DNA of 64,000 nt, from assembly GCF_036250065.1 (NCBI RefSeq), contig NZ_CP109199.1, positions 8,186,083-8,250,082 of the forward strand, in the 5' to 3' direction. The notes under the pieces were generated by a model, which saw only the letters and a program-made list of their open reading frames with translations, did no database searches and was not told where the DNA came from. The position numbers and the translations under genes are program-made. Shown piece by piece: positions 1-8,411 of the stretch. The stretch comes from Micromonospora sp. NBC_01699. GTDB lineage: Bacteria; Actinomycetota; Actinomycetes; Mycobacteriales; Micromonosporaceae. Each line of letters opens with the position of its first letter. Position 1 is the first letter of the stretch.

Positions 1-137
1 ATCGATGGAAGCACCCACCCCGGCAGTCTCACCCCCCACCCCCAAAAGTCAAGCCACCCCTCCTCCCTCCTCCCTCCTCCCTCCTCCCTCCTCCCTCCCT
101 CCCCTCCCTCCCCGCGCCCCCTCCGCCGCCCCCCTCT
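1..137. other. C-rich low-complexity intergenic tract
   Basis: Pyrimidine-rich sequence with runs of CCTCCCTCC. It mirrors the purine-rich tract at about 202-242 on the other side of the hairpin at 138-201, so the two tracts could extend that stem imperfectly. No gene is seen here. A similar arrangement recurs at about 10480-10678. Confidence 0.7.
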
Positions 138-201
138 CGTCGATCTAGGGCAAATACGTGTGAGTTGATCTCTACCCACACGTATTTGCCCTAGATCGAC
201 G
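138..201. repeat. Long perfect hairpin, family A, copy 1
   Basis: A 25-bp perfect inverted repeat (138-162 with 177-201) and a 14-nt loop. The arm begins CGTCGATCTAGGG and continues CAAATACGTGTG. The outer 24 nt of the arm are identical to those of the second copy at 10546-10609, while the loops differ. It lies just past the stop codon of the DUF4173 gene (243, minus strand), so a bidirectional terminator-like role is possible. There is no clear U-tract. The two copies show that it is a repeat family and not a one-off terminator. Confidence 0.85.
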
Positions 202-242
202 GGGCGAGGGGGGAGGGGGGAGGGGAGGGAGGGCGGGGAGGG

Positions 243-2228
243 TCAGGGGGTGGTGGGGCAGGGGTTTTGTTGGGGGGTGGGGTGGGTTGCGGGGGTGGTG
301 TGGAGGAGGTTTCGGGCGTTGGAGCGGCCGAGGTTCGCGCTGCGCCAGTCGTCGGGGTGGTCGTTCAGGTGTTCGGCGATGTTCCTGAGTACGCAGTCCC
401 GGAGCGGGTCGGGCAGCCGGTCGAGCGCCGGTACCGCGTCGGCGGACAGTCGCGAGAGGTACTCCAGGTCCAAACGTCCGCTGGTGGCGTGCCGGTCGAC
501 GTTCCGCTCGGCGATCAGCCGATCGGGGTTCGCCGCCGCGAGGCCGAGCAGTGCCAGTACGGCCGTACCCACGATCAGCCGGGGTAGCCAGGTGGCTCGC
601 AGGCGCAGCCCGGCGACGAGGACGAGCACGAAGATCACGCCGAGCCACAGTTCGCAGGCGGCCACCAGCAGGCGGAGCCGGGTGGCACCGTACGCGTGGG
701 TGTAGACGTTCATCCGGTACAGCGCCGAGGCGACCACGACCAGGCTGAACAGGGCGAGGATGCCGAGCAGTGCCCGGATCAGCCACCGCTTCGCGGGTGT
801 GTCCCGAGGCGCCCAACGGGTCGCCGCGGCGATCACCATCAGGGTGAGCACGGTGACCGCCAGCAGTTGCCAGAAGCCGCCCCGGGCGTGATCGGCGTAG
901 GTCAGTCCGGCGGTGTCCTGCACGTGTGCCGACCCGCCGAACAGGTTGGTGAGCTGTACCAGGACAAACGCCGCGAACAGCAGGTCGAGCAGGGCGACCG
1001 GTACCGCCCACTCCGTACCGCGTAGCCGGTGCCGGGCGGGCCGCTCCAACCCGGTCAGGTCCGGCGGTGCGGCCAGCACGTACGCCGCTCCGAGCAGTCC
1101 GCCGCCGAACACCAGCGACACAAAGATCCACCTGAGCACGGTCCCGGCCGACAGTTCCGGAAGCAGACCGTCGATCAGGTCCGCGAAGTGCGCGTCCGCC
1201 GAGGCGAACAGGGCACCGAAGACGACCAGCAGGGCGACCGAGGCGGCGGCGGTGGCAAAGCCCCGGCTGAGGCTCGAACGCCCCGCCCGGTCGGCCTGAC
1301 GCAACCCGCGCCGCGCCCAGGGCAGGGCCCGGAGCACCGCGGCGGGTGTGATCCCGATGGAGAAGAACAGACCGGGCAGCGTCCGGCCGTCGGCCACCGC
1401 GAGGCACGCGGTCAGTCCGGCGGTGAACAGACAGAGTACGAACAGCCAGCCGGCCGCCCGCACGGTGCCGACCCCGACCAGGGCCACCGTCGCGGCCAGC
1501 CAGATCAGCCGTACGGCACCCAGCCGGGTGCGGGCGCCCCGGCTACCCTGCTCCACCGCTGCGGTACGGTCCGGCGCCCCCGTGGTGCCGGACCGTACCG
1601 GGTCCGTGTTGGCGGCGCCCGCCTCGCCACCGCGTACGCCGGTCGGGTTCACCCCCGCCGGGTTCACGTTTGTGTTCGACCTGGGCGGGTGCAGGGTTCG
1701 CCGACGAGGGCGTCGACCTGAGCATCCGGGGACCCGAGCGGCGGCGACCGACAGGGCCACGGTGCCGGCGACGGCGGCGACGAGCCAGCCGGCGCCGGGC
1801 CGGTCCAGCGGAATGCTCACCGCGCCGACCACCGCCGCCGTGGCGGTCGCGGCCAGGACCGCCCGGGGTGCATCGGCAGCCGGCCCCGCCCACCGCCGCT
1901 GCCACCTCGACGGCGGCGCGGGTACGAGCGGCGACGGCTGCACCGCCACGGGCGTTCGTTGCGCCGTCACGAGCAGCGGCCGTTGTGCCGTCACCGGCGT
2001 TCGTTGTGCCGTCACCGGCGGTCGCCGCGGGATCGGGTGCGGATCCTGTGCCGTCGTCGGACCCGACACCTGCGCGTTCATCGGTGGTTGCCGCTCCGCT
2101 GTCCGGTCCACGGACGCTTCCAGGTTGTCCGCCGGTGGCTCGGTGTGATCCGTCGGTGGCTCCACCCGGGTCACCGGCTGTTGTGGCAGCGGCTCGGGTG
2201 CAGGGTCGGGGATTGGACGCGTGGTCAT
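243..2228 (-). CDS. DUF4173 domain membrane protein
   Basis: A 661-residue protein. The first 200 residues or so are Pro/Thr/Ala-rich with VTAQR-type repeats. About ten hydrophobic segments follow, then a soluble tail with the YLSRLSADAVPAL..DCV..NIAEHL..WRSANL pattern that I associate with DUF4173 proteins. The start is the ATG after GGAGGAAGC; the open frame runs on upstream, but only as an antisense reading of the kinase gene. The function of the family is unknown. The position after a histidine kinase and response regulator on the same strand suggests co-regulation, but a 150-bp gap with tandem repeats separates them. Confidence 0.8.
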   Translation of the reverse strand: MTTRPIPDPAPEPLPQQPVTRVEPPTDHTEPPADNLEASVDRTAERQPPMNAQVSGPTTAQDPHPIPRRPPVTAQRTPVTAQRPLLVTAQRTPVAVQPSPLVPAPPSRWQRRWAGPAADAPRAVLAATATAAVVGAVSIPLDRPGAGWLVAAVAGTVALSVAAARVPGCSGRRPRRRTLHPPRSNTNVNPAGVNPTGVRGGEAGAANTDPVRSGTTGAPDRTAAVEQGSRGARTRLGAVRLIWLAATVALVGVGTVRAAGWLFVLCLFTAGLTACLAVADGRTLPGLFFSIGITPAAVLRALPWARRGLRQADRAGRSSLSRGFATAAASVALLVVFGALFASADAHFADLIDGLLPELSAGTVLRWIFVSLVFGGGLLGAAYVLAAPPDLTGLERPARHRLRGTEWAVPVALLDLLFAAFVLVQLTNLFGGSAHVQDTAGLTYADHARGGFWQLLAVTVLTLMVIAAATRWAPRDTPAKRWLIRALLGILALFSLVVVASALYRMNVYTHAYGATRLRLLVAACELWLGVIFVLVLVAGLRLRATWLPRLIVGTAVLALLGLAAANPDRLIAERNVDRHATSGRLDLEYLSRLSADAVPALDRLPDPLRDCVLRNIAEHLNDHPDDWRSANLGRSNARNLLHTTPATHPTPQQNPCPTTP

Positions 2229-2288
2229 GCTTCCTCCGAGGGGCGCACGGATCCGACCGGCCGGTTCGGCCCGCCGGGTGGTCCGGGG

Positions 2289-2369
2289 CGGGGGACGGCC
2301 AGTGGTGGTGTGAGACGGGGGACGGCCAGTGGTGGTGTGGGACGGGGGACGGCCAGTGGTGGTGTGGGA
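2289..2369. repeat. 27-bp tandem repeat, three copies
   Basis: Three head-to-tail 27-bp units (2289-2315, 2316-2342, 2343-2369), each starting CGGGGGACGGCCAGTGGTGG. Only one base differs, in the first unit. They fill the gap between the histidine kinase stop (2378) and the DUF4173 start (2228). They could be a slipped-strand expansion or an array of protein-binding sites; nothing in the sequence decides. Confidence 0.85.
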
Positions 2370-2377
2370 CGACGGGT

Positions 2378-3469
2378 TCAGGAGACCGCGGTGACCGCCA
2401 CTGTGGAGGGACCGAGGGGCAGGCTCACCCGGATCCGGCAACCGGAGTTCCGGCGGTTGCCGGCACCCGGCGCGGGTTCCGCCACCGCGATGGTGCCGCC
2501 GTGCAGCTCGACCACCCAGCGGGCGATCGCCAGACCGAGTCCGGTGCCGCCGTCGCCGGCCCGCTCGCCCCTGGTGAACCGTTCGAAGACCCGGGAACGT
2601 TCGCCCACCGGGATCCCCTCGCCCTCGTCGGACACCTCGACGTTGAGCCGGTCGGCCCGCTGCTCCGCGGTCACGAGTACGTTGCCGCCGGCCGGGCTGT
2701 GCCGGGCCGCGTTGTCGAGCAGGTTGGCGAAGACCTGGTGCAGCCGCCACGGGTCGGCCCTGATGCTCAGCGGTGCGGCCGGTTGGCGTACCCGGAACTC
2801 GACCATCCGCCCGGCGCCGCTCGCGCTGACCGCGGCCTGCCGGACCGCTTCGTCCAGGAAGTCCGCGACGTCGAGGTTGACCCGGCGCAGCGGCACCACG
2901 CCGGCATCCAACCGGGACAGGTCGAGCAGGTCGGCGACCAGGTGACCGAGCCGTTCGGTCTGCGCGAGGGCGGTCCGCAGGGTGGCCGGCTCCGGCTCGG
3001 CGACCCCGTCCACGATGTTCTCCAGCACCCCCTGCAACGCGGTGATCGGCGTACGCAGCTCGTGCGACACGTTGGCGATCAGCTCCCGCCGTCGCCGGTC
3101 GGCCTCGGCCAGTTCCGCCGACATCTGGTTGAACGCGACCGCCAGCTCCCCGACCTCGTCCCGTGAGGTGGCCCGGACCCGGCGGGTGTAGTCGCCCCGG
3201 GCCATCGCCCGGGCCGCGGCGGTCATCTCCCGCAGCGGCGAGGTCATTCCGTGGGCGAGGACCTGCGAGGTGGTCAGGGCGACGATGATGGCGGTCGCCG
3301 AGGTCCACGGCGGGATCCAGCCGATGCCGATCCAGAAGACGGCCAGCCCGGCGGCGCCCGACGACACCAGCAGGATGCCGAGCTTCACCTTGATCGAGCG
3401 GACCGGGTCCAGCGGGCGGGGCAGCAGGTCGAGTCCCCGGTTGACCCAGGCCCAGATCGCGTCCGTCAC
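2378..3469 (-). CDS. Sensor histidine kinase (OmpR-pair type)
   Basis: A 363-residue membrane kinase. Two hydrophobic segments (about 28-50 and 55-72) enclose almost no external loop. A HAMP linker follows (about 75-125), then a HisKA domain with NVSHELRTP (His136) and an HATPase domain with NLLDNA, DEGEGI and GTGLGLAI. The near absence of a periplasmic domain suggests that it senses a membrane or intracellular cue. The start overlaps the upstream response-regulator stop by four bases (ATGA), so the two are translationally coupled and form one signalling pair. Confidence 0.93.
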   Translation of the reverse strand: MTDAIWAWVNRGLDLLPRPLDPVRSIKVKLGILLVSSGAAGLAVFWIGIGWIPPWTSATAIIVALTTSQVLAHGMTSPLREMTAAARAMARGDYTRRVRATSRDEVGELAVAFNQMSAELAEADRRRRELIANVSHELRTPITALQGVLENIVDGVAEPEPATLRTALAQTERLGHLVADLLDLSRLDAGVVPLRRVNLDVADFLDEAVRQAAVSASGAGRMVEFRVRQPAAPLSIRADPWRLHQVFANLLDNAARHSPAGGNVLVTAEQRADRLNVEVSDEGEGIPVGERSRVFERFTRGERAGDGGTGLGLAIARWVVELHGGTIAVAEPAPGAGNRRNSGCRIRVSLPLGPSTVAVTAVS

Positions 3470-4143
3470 GGCTGTACCTCCAGTGCGTAGCCGACGCCGT
3501 GCACGGTCCGGATCAGATCCGCGCCGAGCTTACGACGCAACGCCTTGATGTGGCTGTCCACGGTCCGGGTGCCGGACGCGTCGGCCCACCCCCAGACGTC
3601 GGAGAGCAACCGTTCCCGGGGCAGTACGGCCCTCGGTCGGCCCGCGAGGTGGACCAGCAGGTCGAATTCGGTAGGCGTCAGATGTGCCTCGACCCCGGAC
3701 CGCCGGACCCGCCGCTCGGCCTGGTTGATCTCCAGATCGCCGAGCCGGAGGATCTGCTGGGCGTTGCTCGCCGCCCGGTCGACCCGGCGCAGCAGCGCGT
3801 GCACCCGCGCCGCCAACTCGCGCAGCGAGAACGGTTTGGTCAGGTAGTCGTCCGCGCCGACCGCGAGCCCGACCAGCAGGTCGGTCTCGTCGTCACGGGC
3901 GGTCAACATCAGCACCGGTACGGGTCGGTCGGCCTGGATCCGTCGGCACACCTCCAGCCCGTCGAAGCCCGGCAGCATCACGTCCAGCACCACCAGGTCC
4001 GGCGGGCGCAGCCGAACCGACTCGACGGCGGTCGGGCCGTCACCGGCGATCTCGACGGCGAGGCCCTCGGCCCGTAGCCGTGCCGCGACCGCCTCCGCGA
4101 TGGTCTGCTCGTCCTCGACGACCAGGACCCGACGCTCGTTCAT
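3466..4143 (-). CDS. OmpR-family response regulator
   Basis: A receiver domain with acidic pocket EDE and phosphoacceptor Asp54 (VVLDVMLPG), Thr and Lys switch residues (LTARDD, TKPF), then a winged-helix DNA-binding domain (LTPTEFDLL, TVDSHIKALRRKLG, VHGVGYAL). I chose the ATG giving MNERRVLVVEDE because the receiver begins there and CCAGGAC precedes it. An upstream ATG at 4161 would add six residues without a ribosome site. It is partner of the kinase whose start overlaps its stop. Its targets are unknown; the DUF4173 gene is the obvious candidate. Confidence 0.93.
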   Translation of the reverse strand: MNERRVLVVEDEQTIAEAVAARLRAEGLAVEIAGDGPTAVESVRLRPPDLVVLDVMLPGFDGLEVCRRIQADRPVPVLMLTARDDETDLLVGLAVGADDYLTKPFSLRELAARVHALLRRVDRAASNAQQILRLGDLEINQAERRVRRSGVEAHLTPTEFDLLVHLAGRPRAVLPRERLLSDVWGWADASGTRTVDSHIKALRRKLGADLIRTVHGVGYALEVQP

Positions 4144-4254
4144 GTCCTGGACTGTAGGCATGCGGGATGGAGAGGGACGGGGCAGGTTGTGAATAACCTG
4201 TGGAGAACGAGCGGCGCCTGTGGATAACTCACGACTCCGCCGGTCGCGGCGAGG

Positions 4255-5010
4255 TTACCGGTTCCAGTCCTGCTTCGCCGCGCGAACCAGCTTGTCCTTC
4301 AACTCGCGGGTGTGTCGACGGCTGACCGGCAGCTCGGTGCCGTCGACCACCACCACGTACCCGGAGTTGGCCAGCCGGAGTTCGGCGATCAGCCGGAGCT
4401 GCACCAGGTACGAGCGGTGGATCCGGACGAAACCGGCGTCCGCCCAGCGTTCGGCCAGGGTCGCCAGCGGCACCCGGACCAGGTGCGACGCGTCGGCCGT
4501 GTACAGCCGCGCGTAGTCGCCCTGCGCCTCCACCCAACGTACCGCCGAACGGGGCAGCATCCGGGTCGTCCCGGCCAGCTCCACCGGGATCGTCGGATCC
4601 TCCTCGGCACGGGCCAGGGCCGCCGGATGGGTCGGCACCACCCGGGCGCCGATCACCCGGCGCAGCGACTCGGCCAGCCGCTCGGCGCGTACGGGCTTGC
4701 GGACGTAGTCGGTCACGCCCAGGTCGAACGCGTCGACCGCACCGTCGTCGTACGCGGTGACGAAGACGATCGCCGGTGGCCGGGCGAACCGCCGCAGCAC
4801 CCGGGCCAGTTCCATGCCGTCCAGTCCGGGCATCCGGATGTCGAGGAAGACCACGTCCACGTCGGCGTCCCGGAGCACCCGCAGCGCCTCGGTGGCGTCG
4901 CACGCGGTGTGCAGCCGGGCCACCCGGGGGTCGGCCCGCAGATGGTACGCGAGCTCGTCCAGCGCAGGTGGCTCGTCGTCCACCGCCAGCACCCGTAGGA
5001 AACCGTTCAC
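4255..5010 (-). CDS. LytTR-family response regulator
   Basis: A 251-residue regulator. The receiver domain (about 5-120) has DDE and phosphoacceptor Asp57 (VVFLDIRMPG) and Lys in RKP. A LytTR DNA-binding domain follows (about 150-250) with the typical VRWVEAQGDYARLYT, RIHRSYLVQL and LPVSRRHTRELK stretches. The start is the GTG preceded by GAGGTGCGG; a longer in-frame ATG at 5052 would overlap the kinase gene. It sits 22 bp after the LytS-like kinase stop on the same strand, so it forms a LytS/LytR-type pair, the kind that often controls transporters or wall hydrolases. No such target lies immediately downstream. Confidence 0.92.
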   Translation of the reverse strand: MNGFLRVLAVDDEPPALDELAYHLRADPRVARLHTACDATEALRVLRDADVDVVFLDIRMPGLDGMELARVLRRFARPPAIVFVTAYDDGAVDAFDLGVTDYVRKPVRAERLAESLRRVIGARVVPTHPAALARAEEDPTIPVELAGTTRMLPRSAVRWVEAQGDYARLYTADASHLVRVPLATLAERWADAGFVRIHRSYLVQLRLIAELRLANSGYVVVVDGTELPVSRRHTRELKDKLVRAAKQDWNR

Positions 5011-5032
5011 ACCCGCACCTCGCTCCGCTCGG

Positions 5033-6256
5033 TCACGTACGCGCCCGGACATGCCGGTGGAACTTCGGCACTCGCATGCTCACCTTCGTACCCGATCCCA
5101 GCCCGGTCTCCACGACCAGGCCGAACGCGTCCCCGAACGCCGACCGGAGTCGTTCGTCCACATTGGAAAGTCCGACGTGCTGCCCGGCGTCGTCGGCGCT
5201 GTCCCGAGCTGCCTCGGCGATGCCCGCGGCCAGCACCGCCGGATCCATCCCCACCCCGTCGTCCTCCACCGTGATGTGGCACTCCGCGCCGGCGTCACGC
5301 GCCTCGATGCTCACCATCCCCAACCCCGGCTTGCGGGACAGACCATGCCGTACGGCGTTCTCGACCAGCGGTTGCAGGCAGAGGAACGGCACGGTCACCG
5401 GCAGCACCTCGGGGGCGATCTCCAGCCGGACCTGGAGCCGGTCACCGAACCGGGCCCGCTCGATCGTGAGGTAGCGGTCGATCGAACGCAACTCCTCGGC
5501 CAGCGTGGTGAACTCACCGTGCGCCCGAAACGAGTACCGGGTGAACTCGGCGAACTCCAGGATCAGCTCCCGGGCCCGCTCCGGGTCCGTACGCACGAAC
5601 GAGCCGATCGCGGTCAGCGCGTTGTAGATGAAGTGCGGGCTGATCTGTGCCCGCAGTGCCCGTACCTCGGCCCGTGCCAGCCGCTCCCGGGACGAGTCGA
5701 GTTCGGCGAGCGCGAGCTGCGCACTGGCCCAGTGTGCGGTCTCCAGCGTCGCCTGGACCAGGCCCGGTGCCGGCTGGTCGTCCGCGATCGCCACCAGCAC
5801 CCCGACGGCGTGCCCGTCCGACCCGGTCAGCGGTGCGATCACCGCCCCCCGTACGGGACAGTCGACCCGGTCGCAACGCAACTCCGGCTCGCCGAGCACC
5901 GTCGACCGGTTCACCCCGATCGCCCGCTCCGCCGCCGCCACGAACTGGGCCCCGTGATGCCCGCCCCGGCCGTCGATCGCCAACACCTCGGTGTCGTCCA
6001 CCAGCGCCAACCCGGCCGCCCCCACCAGCGCCCGCAGGTGCCGTACCGCCTTGGCCGCACTAGCCGGACTCAACCCGGCCCGCAACGGCTCCGCCGCCAA
6101 CCCAGCCGTATGCAACACGTCGTACGTAGCCAGTTGACTAGCGGTGGCGATCCCCCGACGGGCCCGCAGCCGTACCACCGCAAACAGGGCGGCCCCGAGC
6201 GCGCTCACCAACACCACCACAGCAAGCGCAGCAGAAAGATTCGCCCCCACCCGCAC
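5033..6256 (-). CDS. LytS-like sensor histidine kinase
   Basis: A 407-residue kinase with a single N-terminal membrane segment (about 8-30), a GAF-like sensory region (about 45-165), a coiled linker, and a His_kinase domain with ISPHFIYNAL (His208). An HATPase domain with LVENAVRHG and DDGVGM ends in HVGLSNVDERL. The absence of the 5TM-LYT membrane domain makes it the GAF-only actinobacterial version. Two Cys at about 128-133 (RCDRVDCPVR) could make the GAF redox- or metal-responsive; this is inference. The start codon is GTG. The downstream LytTR regulator is the cognate partner. Confidence 0.9.
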   Translation of the reverse strand: MRVGANLSAALAVVVLVSALGAALFAVVRLRARRGIATASQLATYDVLHTAGLAAEPLRAGLSPASAAKAVRHLRALVGAAGLALVDDTEVLAIDGRGGHHGAQFVAAAERAIGVNRSTVLGEPELRCDRVDCPVRGAVIAPLTGSDGHAVGVLVAIADDQPAPGLVQATLETAHWASAQLALAELDSSRERLARAEVRALRAQISPHFIYNALTAIGSFVRTDPERARELILEFAEFTRYSFRAHGEFTTLAEELRSIDRYLTIERARFGDRLQVRLEIAPEVLPVTVPFLCLQPLVENAVRHGLSRKPGLGMVSIEARDAGAECHITVEDDGVGMDPAVLAAGIAEAARDSADDAGQHVGLSNVDERLRSAFGDAFGLVVETGLGSGTKVSMRVPKFHRHVRART

Positions 6257-6314
6257 AACCTACTGCCGCCCCCCACACCCCACCCACCCCCGCGCCCCCA
6301 CCCCACCCGCCCAC

Positions 6315-6371
6315 AGATGTAGAGAAAAGAGTGCCTACCCAAGCCCGGATAAGCACTCTTTCTCTACATCT
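6315..6371. repeat. Long hairpin, family B, copy 1
   Basis: A 19-bp inverted repeat with one bulged A (arm AGATGTAGAGAAAGAGTGC) and a loop of about 18 nt, in C-rich sequence. It lies between the polyprenyl transferase stop (6578) and the LytS start (6256), 41 bp from the 96-bp repeat block at 6412-6507. The arm shares AGAGAAAGAGTG with the hairpin at 39960-40018. With two U-rich arm ends it could end transcription in either direction. Confidence 0.85.
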
Positions 6372-6411
6372 GCCGCCCCCACCACCCCAGCCCCGCCCCA
6401 CCGCAAGCAAG

Positions 6412-6507
6412 GTCGCGAGTCGACCGAGCGCCGCCGCGGTGTCTTCGTCCGAGGACGACGAGGCGAAGCCTTCGTCGCCCGCAGGACGAAGTCACCGCAC
6501 TGGGCGG
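6412..6507 (+). repeat. 96-bp dispersed repeat block, copy 1
   Basis: Identical over 96 bases to the complement of 39803-39898. It contains nested inverted repeats (CTTCGTCC with GGACGAAG, and GGCGAAG with CTTCGTCGCC), so the RNA would fold into a branched structure. It lies 70 bp after the stop codon of the polyprenyl transferase gene. In that gene's direction the order is stop codon, block, hairpin B, exactly as at the other copy. Similarity continues beyond the block at lower level. It is not protein coding: the flanking copies differ in frame-breaking ways. Confidence 0.9.
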
Positions 6508-6577
6508 AGCGAGCCAGCCGAGGCGAAGCCGAGGCCAGCCAGCAAAGCGCGAGCCGCGACGGCGGAGCCGTCGCCAG

Positions 6578-8254
6578 CTAGTAAGCCCCCTTGCGGGCGA
6601 GGACGACGCCGATGGTGCGCCAGAGGATGCTGAGGTCGTAGGCGAGGGACCAGTTGTCGACGTAGTAGAGGTCCAGGCGAACCGCTTCGTCCCAGGAGAG
6701 GTCGGATCGTCCGGAGACCTGCCAGAGGCCGGTCATGCCGGGGCGGACGAGCAGTCTGCGCCGTACATCGCCGAGGAAGTCGCCGTCGTCCGCCGGGAGC
6801 GGACGCGGCCCGACCAGGGACATTTCGCCCTTGAGTACGTTGATCAACTGGGGTAGTTCGTCCATGGAGCTGGCGCGCAGGAACCGGCCGACCGGGAAGA
6901 CCCGAGGATCTTCCTTGATCTTGAAGAGCATGCCGTCGGTTTCGTTCCGGTCGACCAGGCTGGCGAGGCGGTCCTCGGCGTCGACGTACATGGTGCGGAA
7001 CTTCCAGACCCGGAAGGTGCGGCCCTCGTGGCCCACCCTGGGCTGGCGGAAGAAGACCGGGCCGGGGTCGGAGATCCGGATCGCGAGCGCCACGGCGATG
7101 AAGACCGGGGCGAGCAGCAGCAGGCCGAGCCCGGCCGCGACCCGGTCGAGCAGGTTCTTCGCCAGGAGTGCCGGACCGGACAGGGTCGGCTCTTCGACGT
7201 GCAGCAGCGGCAGGCCCTCGACCGGCCGAATGTGCACCCGGGGGCCGGCGATGTCGGTCAACTGCGGGGCCACCACCAGGTCGATGCCGGAACCCTCAAG
7301 CTGCCAGGCGAGCCGGCGCAGCTCGCCCGGCTCCCAACTGGCCGAGCCGCAGACCGCGATGGTGTCGCCGGCCACCTCCCGGACCAGCGCCAGTACGTCC
7401 CGTCCGGCGTAGATCGGCACCGGAGTCTCGATGCCCCGGGCGGCGGCGTACCCGTCGGTGAGGTGGATGGCGACCGGGATCAGCCCGGCGGCCGGGCTGC
7501 GGGTGACCGCGGTGTAGACCTCCAGCGCCTCCGGCAGGGTGCCGACCAGCACCATCCGGTGGGCGGCGTGGCCACTGCGTCGGCGCATCGTGTGCAACAC
7601 GGAACGGGCGAGCAGTCGGAAGATCAGGATGAACACCAGTGCGCCGACCAACGCGGTCGCGACGGAGAGCCGGGACAGTTGGGTCACGGTGGCGAAGGCC
7701 AGGAACGACACGCTCGCCGCGACCACCACCCCGGCGCGTACGACGCGTTTGAACTCTTCGGTGCCGATGCCCAGGTAGCGCCGGTCATAGGCGCGGTTGC
7801 CCCAGAGCACCAGCAGCCAGCCGAGCGGCAGCAGCAGGTAGGACACGGTGTGGAACCAGGTGGCGTCCACGTCGGCGGCGTTGAAGCCTGCGGTGGCCTT
7901 CTCGAACCTGCTGATCGAGACCCAACTGGCCAGGGCGGCGGCGGCAAAATCCAGCAACAGCAGGATCAGGATGTACGGCCGGTGCCACCGCGACACCCGC
8001 CGGCTCACCTTCGCCCAGGCCGAGCGGGGTACGCCATTCGGAGGTGGAGTGCTGGGCAGCTGGATTTCGAAGCTGTCGACGTGTCGTACCGGGCTGGTTC
8101 GGCCAGTGCCGGTTACCGGGCGTTGGAGGCTTGTCGTCACCTCACCTACGTCCTCCCGTGTGACACGTGCCGCCCATTCGCCATAAGGGCTCGGGTCGCC
8201 CACCGTCTCAGTCTCCCACGCAGGCCCCGGTAGGGGCATGAACCGGAGGGACAT
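6578..8254 (-). CDS. Polyprenyl glycosylphosphotransferase (WcaJ/CpsE type)
   Basis: A 558-residue membrane protein that should start exopolysaccharide or wall-glycan synthesis by moving a sugar-1-phosphate to undecaprenyl phosphate. It has a cytoplasmic N-terminal tail (about 1-90), four hydrophobic segments (about 90-210) and a CoA-binding-like domain (about 225-340). A re-entrant helix and bacterial sugar-transferase domain (about 365-558) carry FRQPRVGHEGRTF, KFRTM, DELPQLINVLKGEMSLVGPRP and RPGMTGLWQVSGR. Alternative start Met5 is possible. It has no adjacent polymerase or flippase; a GT4 gene lies nearby on the other strand. Confidence 0.92.
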   Translation of the reverse strand: MSLRFMPLPGPAWETETVGDPSPYGEWAARVTREDVGEVTTSLQRPVTGTGRTSPVRHVDSFEIQLPSTPPPNGVPRSAWAKVSRRVSRWHRPYILILLLLDFAAAALASWVSISRFEKATAGFNAADVDATWFHTVSYLLLPLGWLLVLWGNRAYDRRYLGIGTEEFKRVVRAGVVVAASVSFLAFATVTQLSRLSVATALVGALVFILIFRLLARSVLHTMRRRSGHAAHRMVLVGTLPEALEVYTAVTRSPAAGLIPVAIHLTDGYAAARGIETPVPIYAGRDVLALVREVAGDTIAVCGSASWEPGELRRLAWQLEGSGIDLVVAPQLTDIAGPRVHIRPVEGLPLLHVEEPTLSGPALLAKNLLDRVAAGLGLLLLAPVFIAVALAIRISDPGPVFFRQPRVGHEGRTFRVWKFRTMYVDAEDRLASLVDRNETDGMLFKIKEDPRVFPVGRFLRASSMDELPQLINVLKGEMSLVGPRPLPADDGDFLGDVRRRLLVRPGMTGLWQVSGRSDLSWDEAVRLDLYYVDNWSLAYDLSILWRTIGVVLARKGAY

Positions 8255-8411
8255 TACGCCTCACCGGCTTGCGGTGAGAACGACCCGGCCCTGTGCGATA
8301 AGAGCCTCGGACCGGGTCACTATACCGATGGATGACGCCCCCGCCAGATCTGTCGGATGGAGATTTCATCGCCACCTGGGCGATTTCTACCCTCAGCCAA
8401 TTGTTGGTCAC

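Noticed and set aside
243-3308. A 1021-residue minus-strand frame joining the DUF4173 gene to sequence inside the kinase gene
   Set aside because: The first third is an off-frame reading of the histidine kinase and the tandem repeats; the ATG at 2228 has a strong ribosome site.
6144-6581. Plus-strand frame through the 96-bp repeat block
   Set aside because: Translated similarity with the other copy is fully explained by DNA identity; no start or ribosome site and different flanks.
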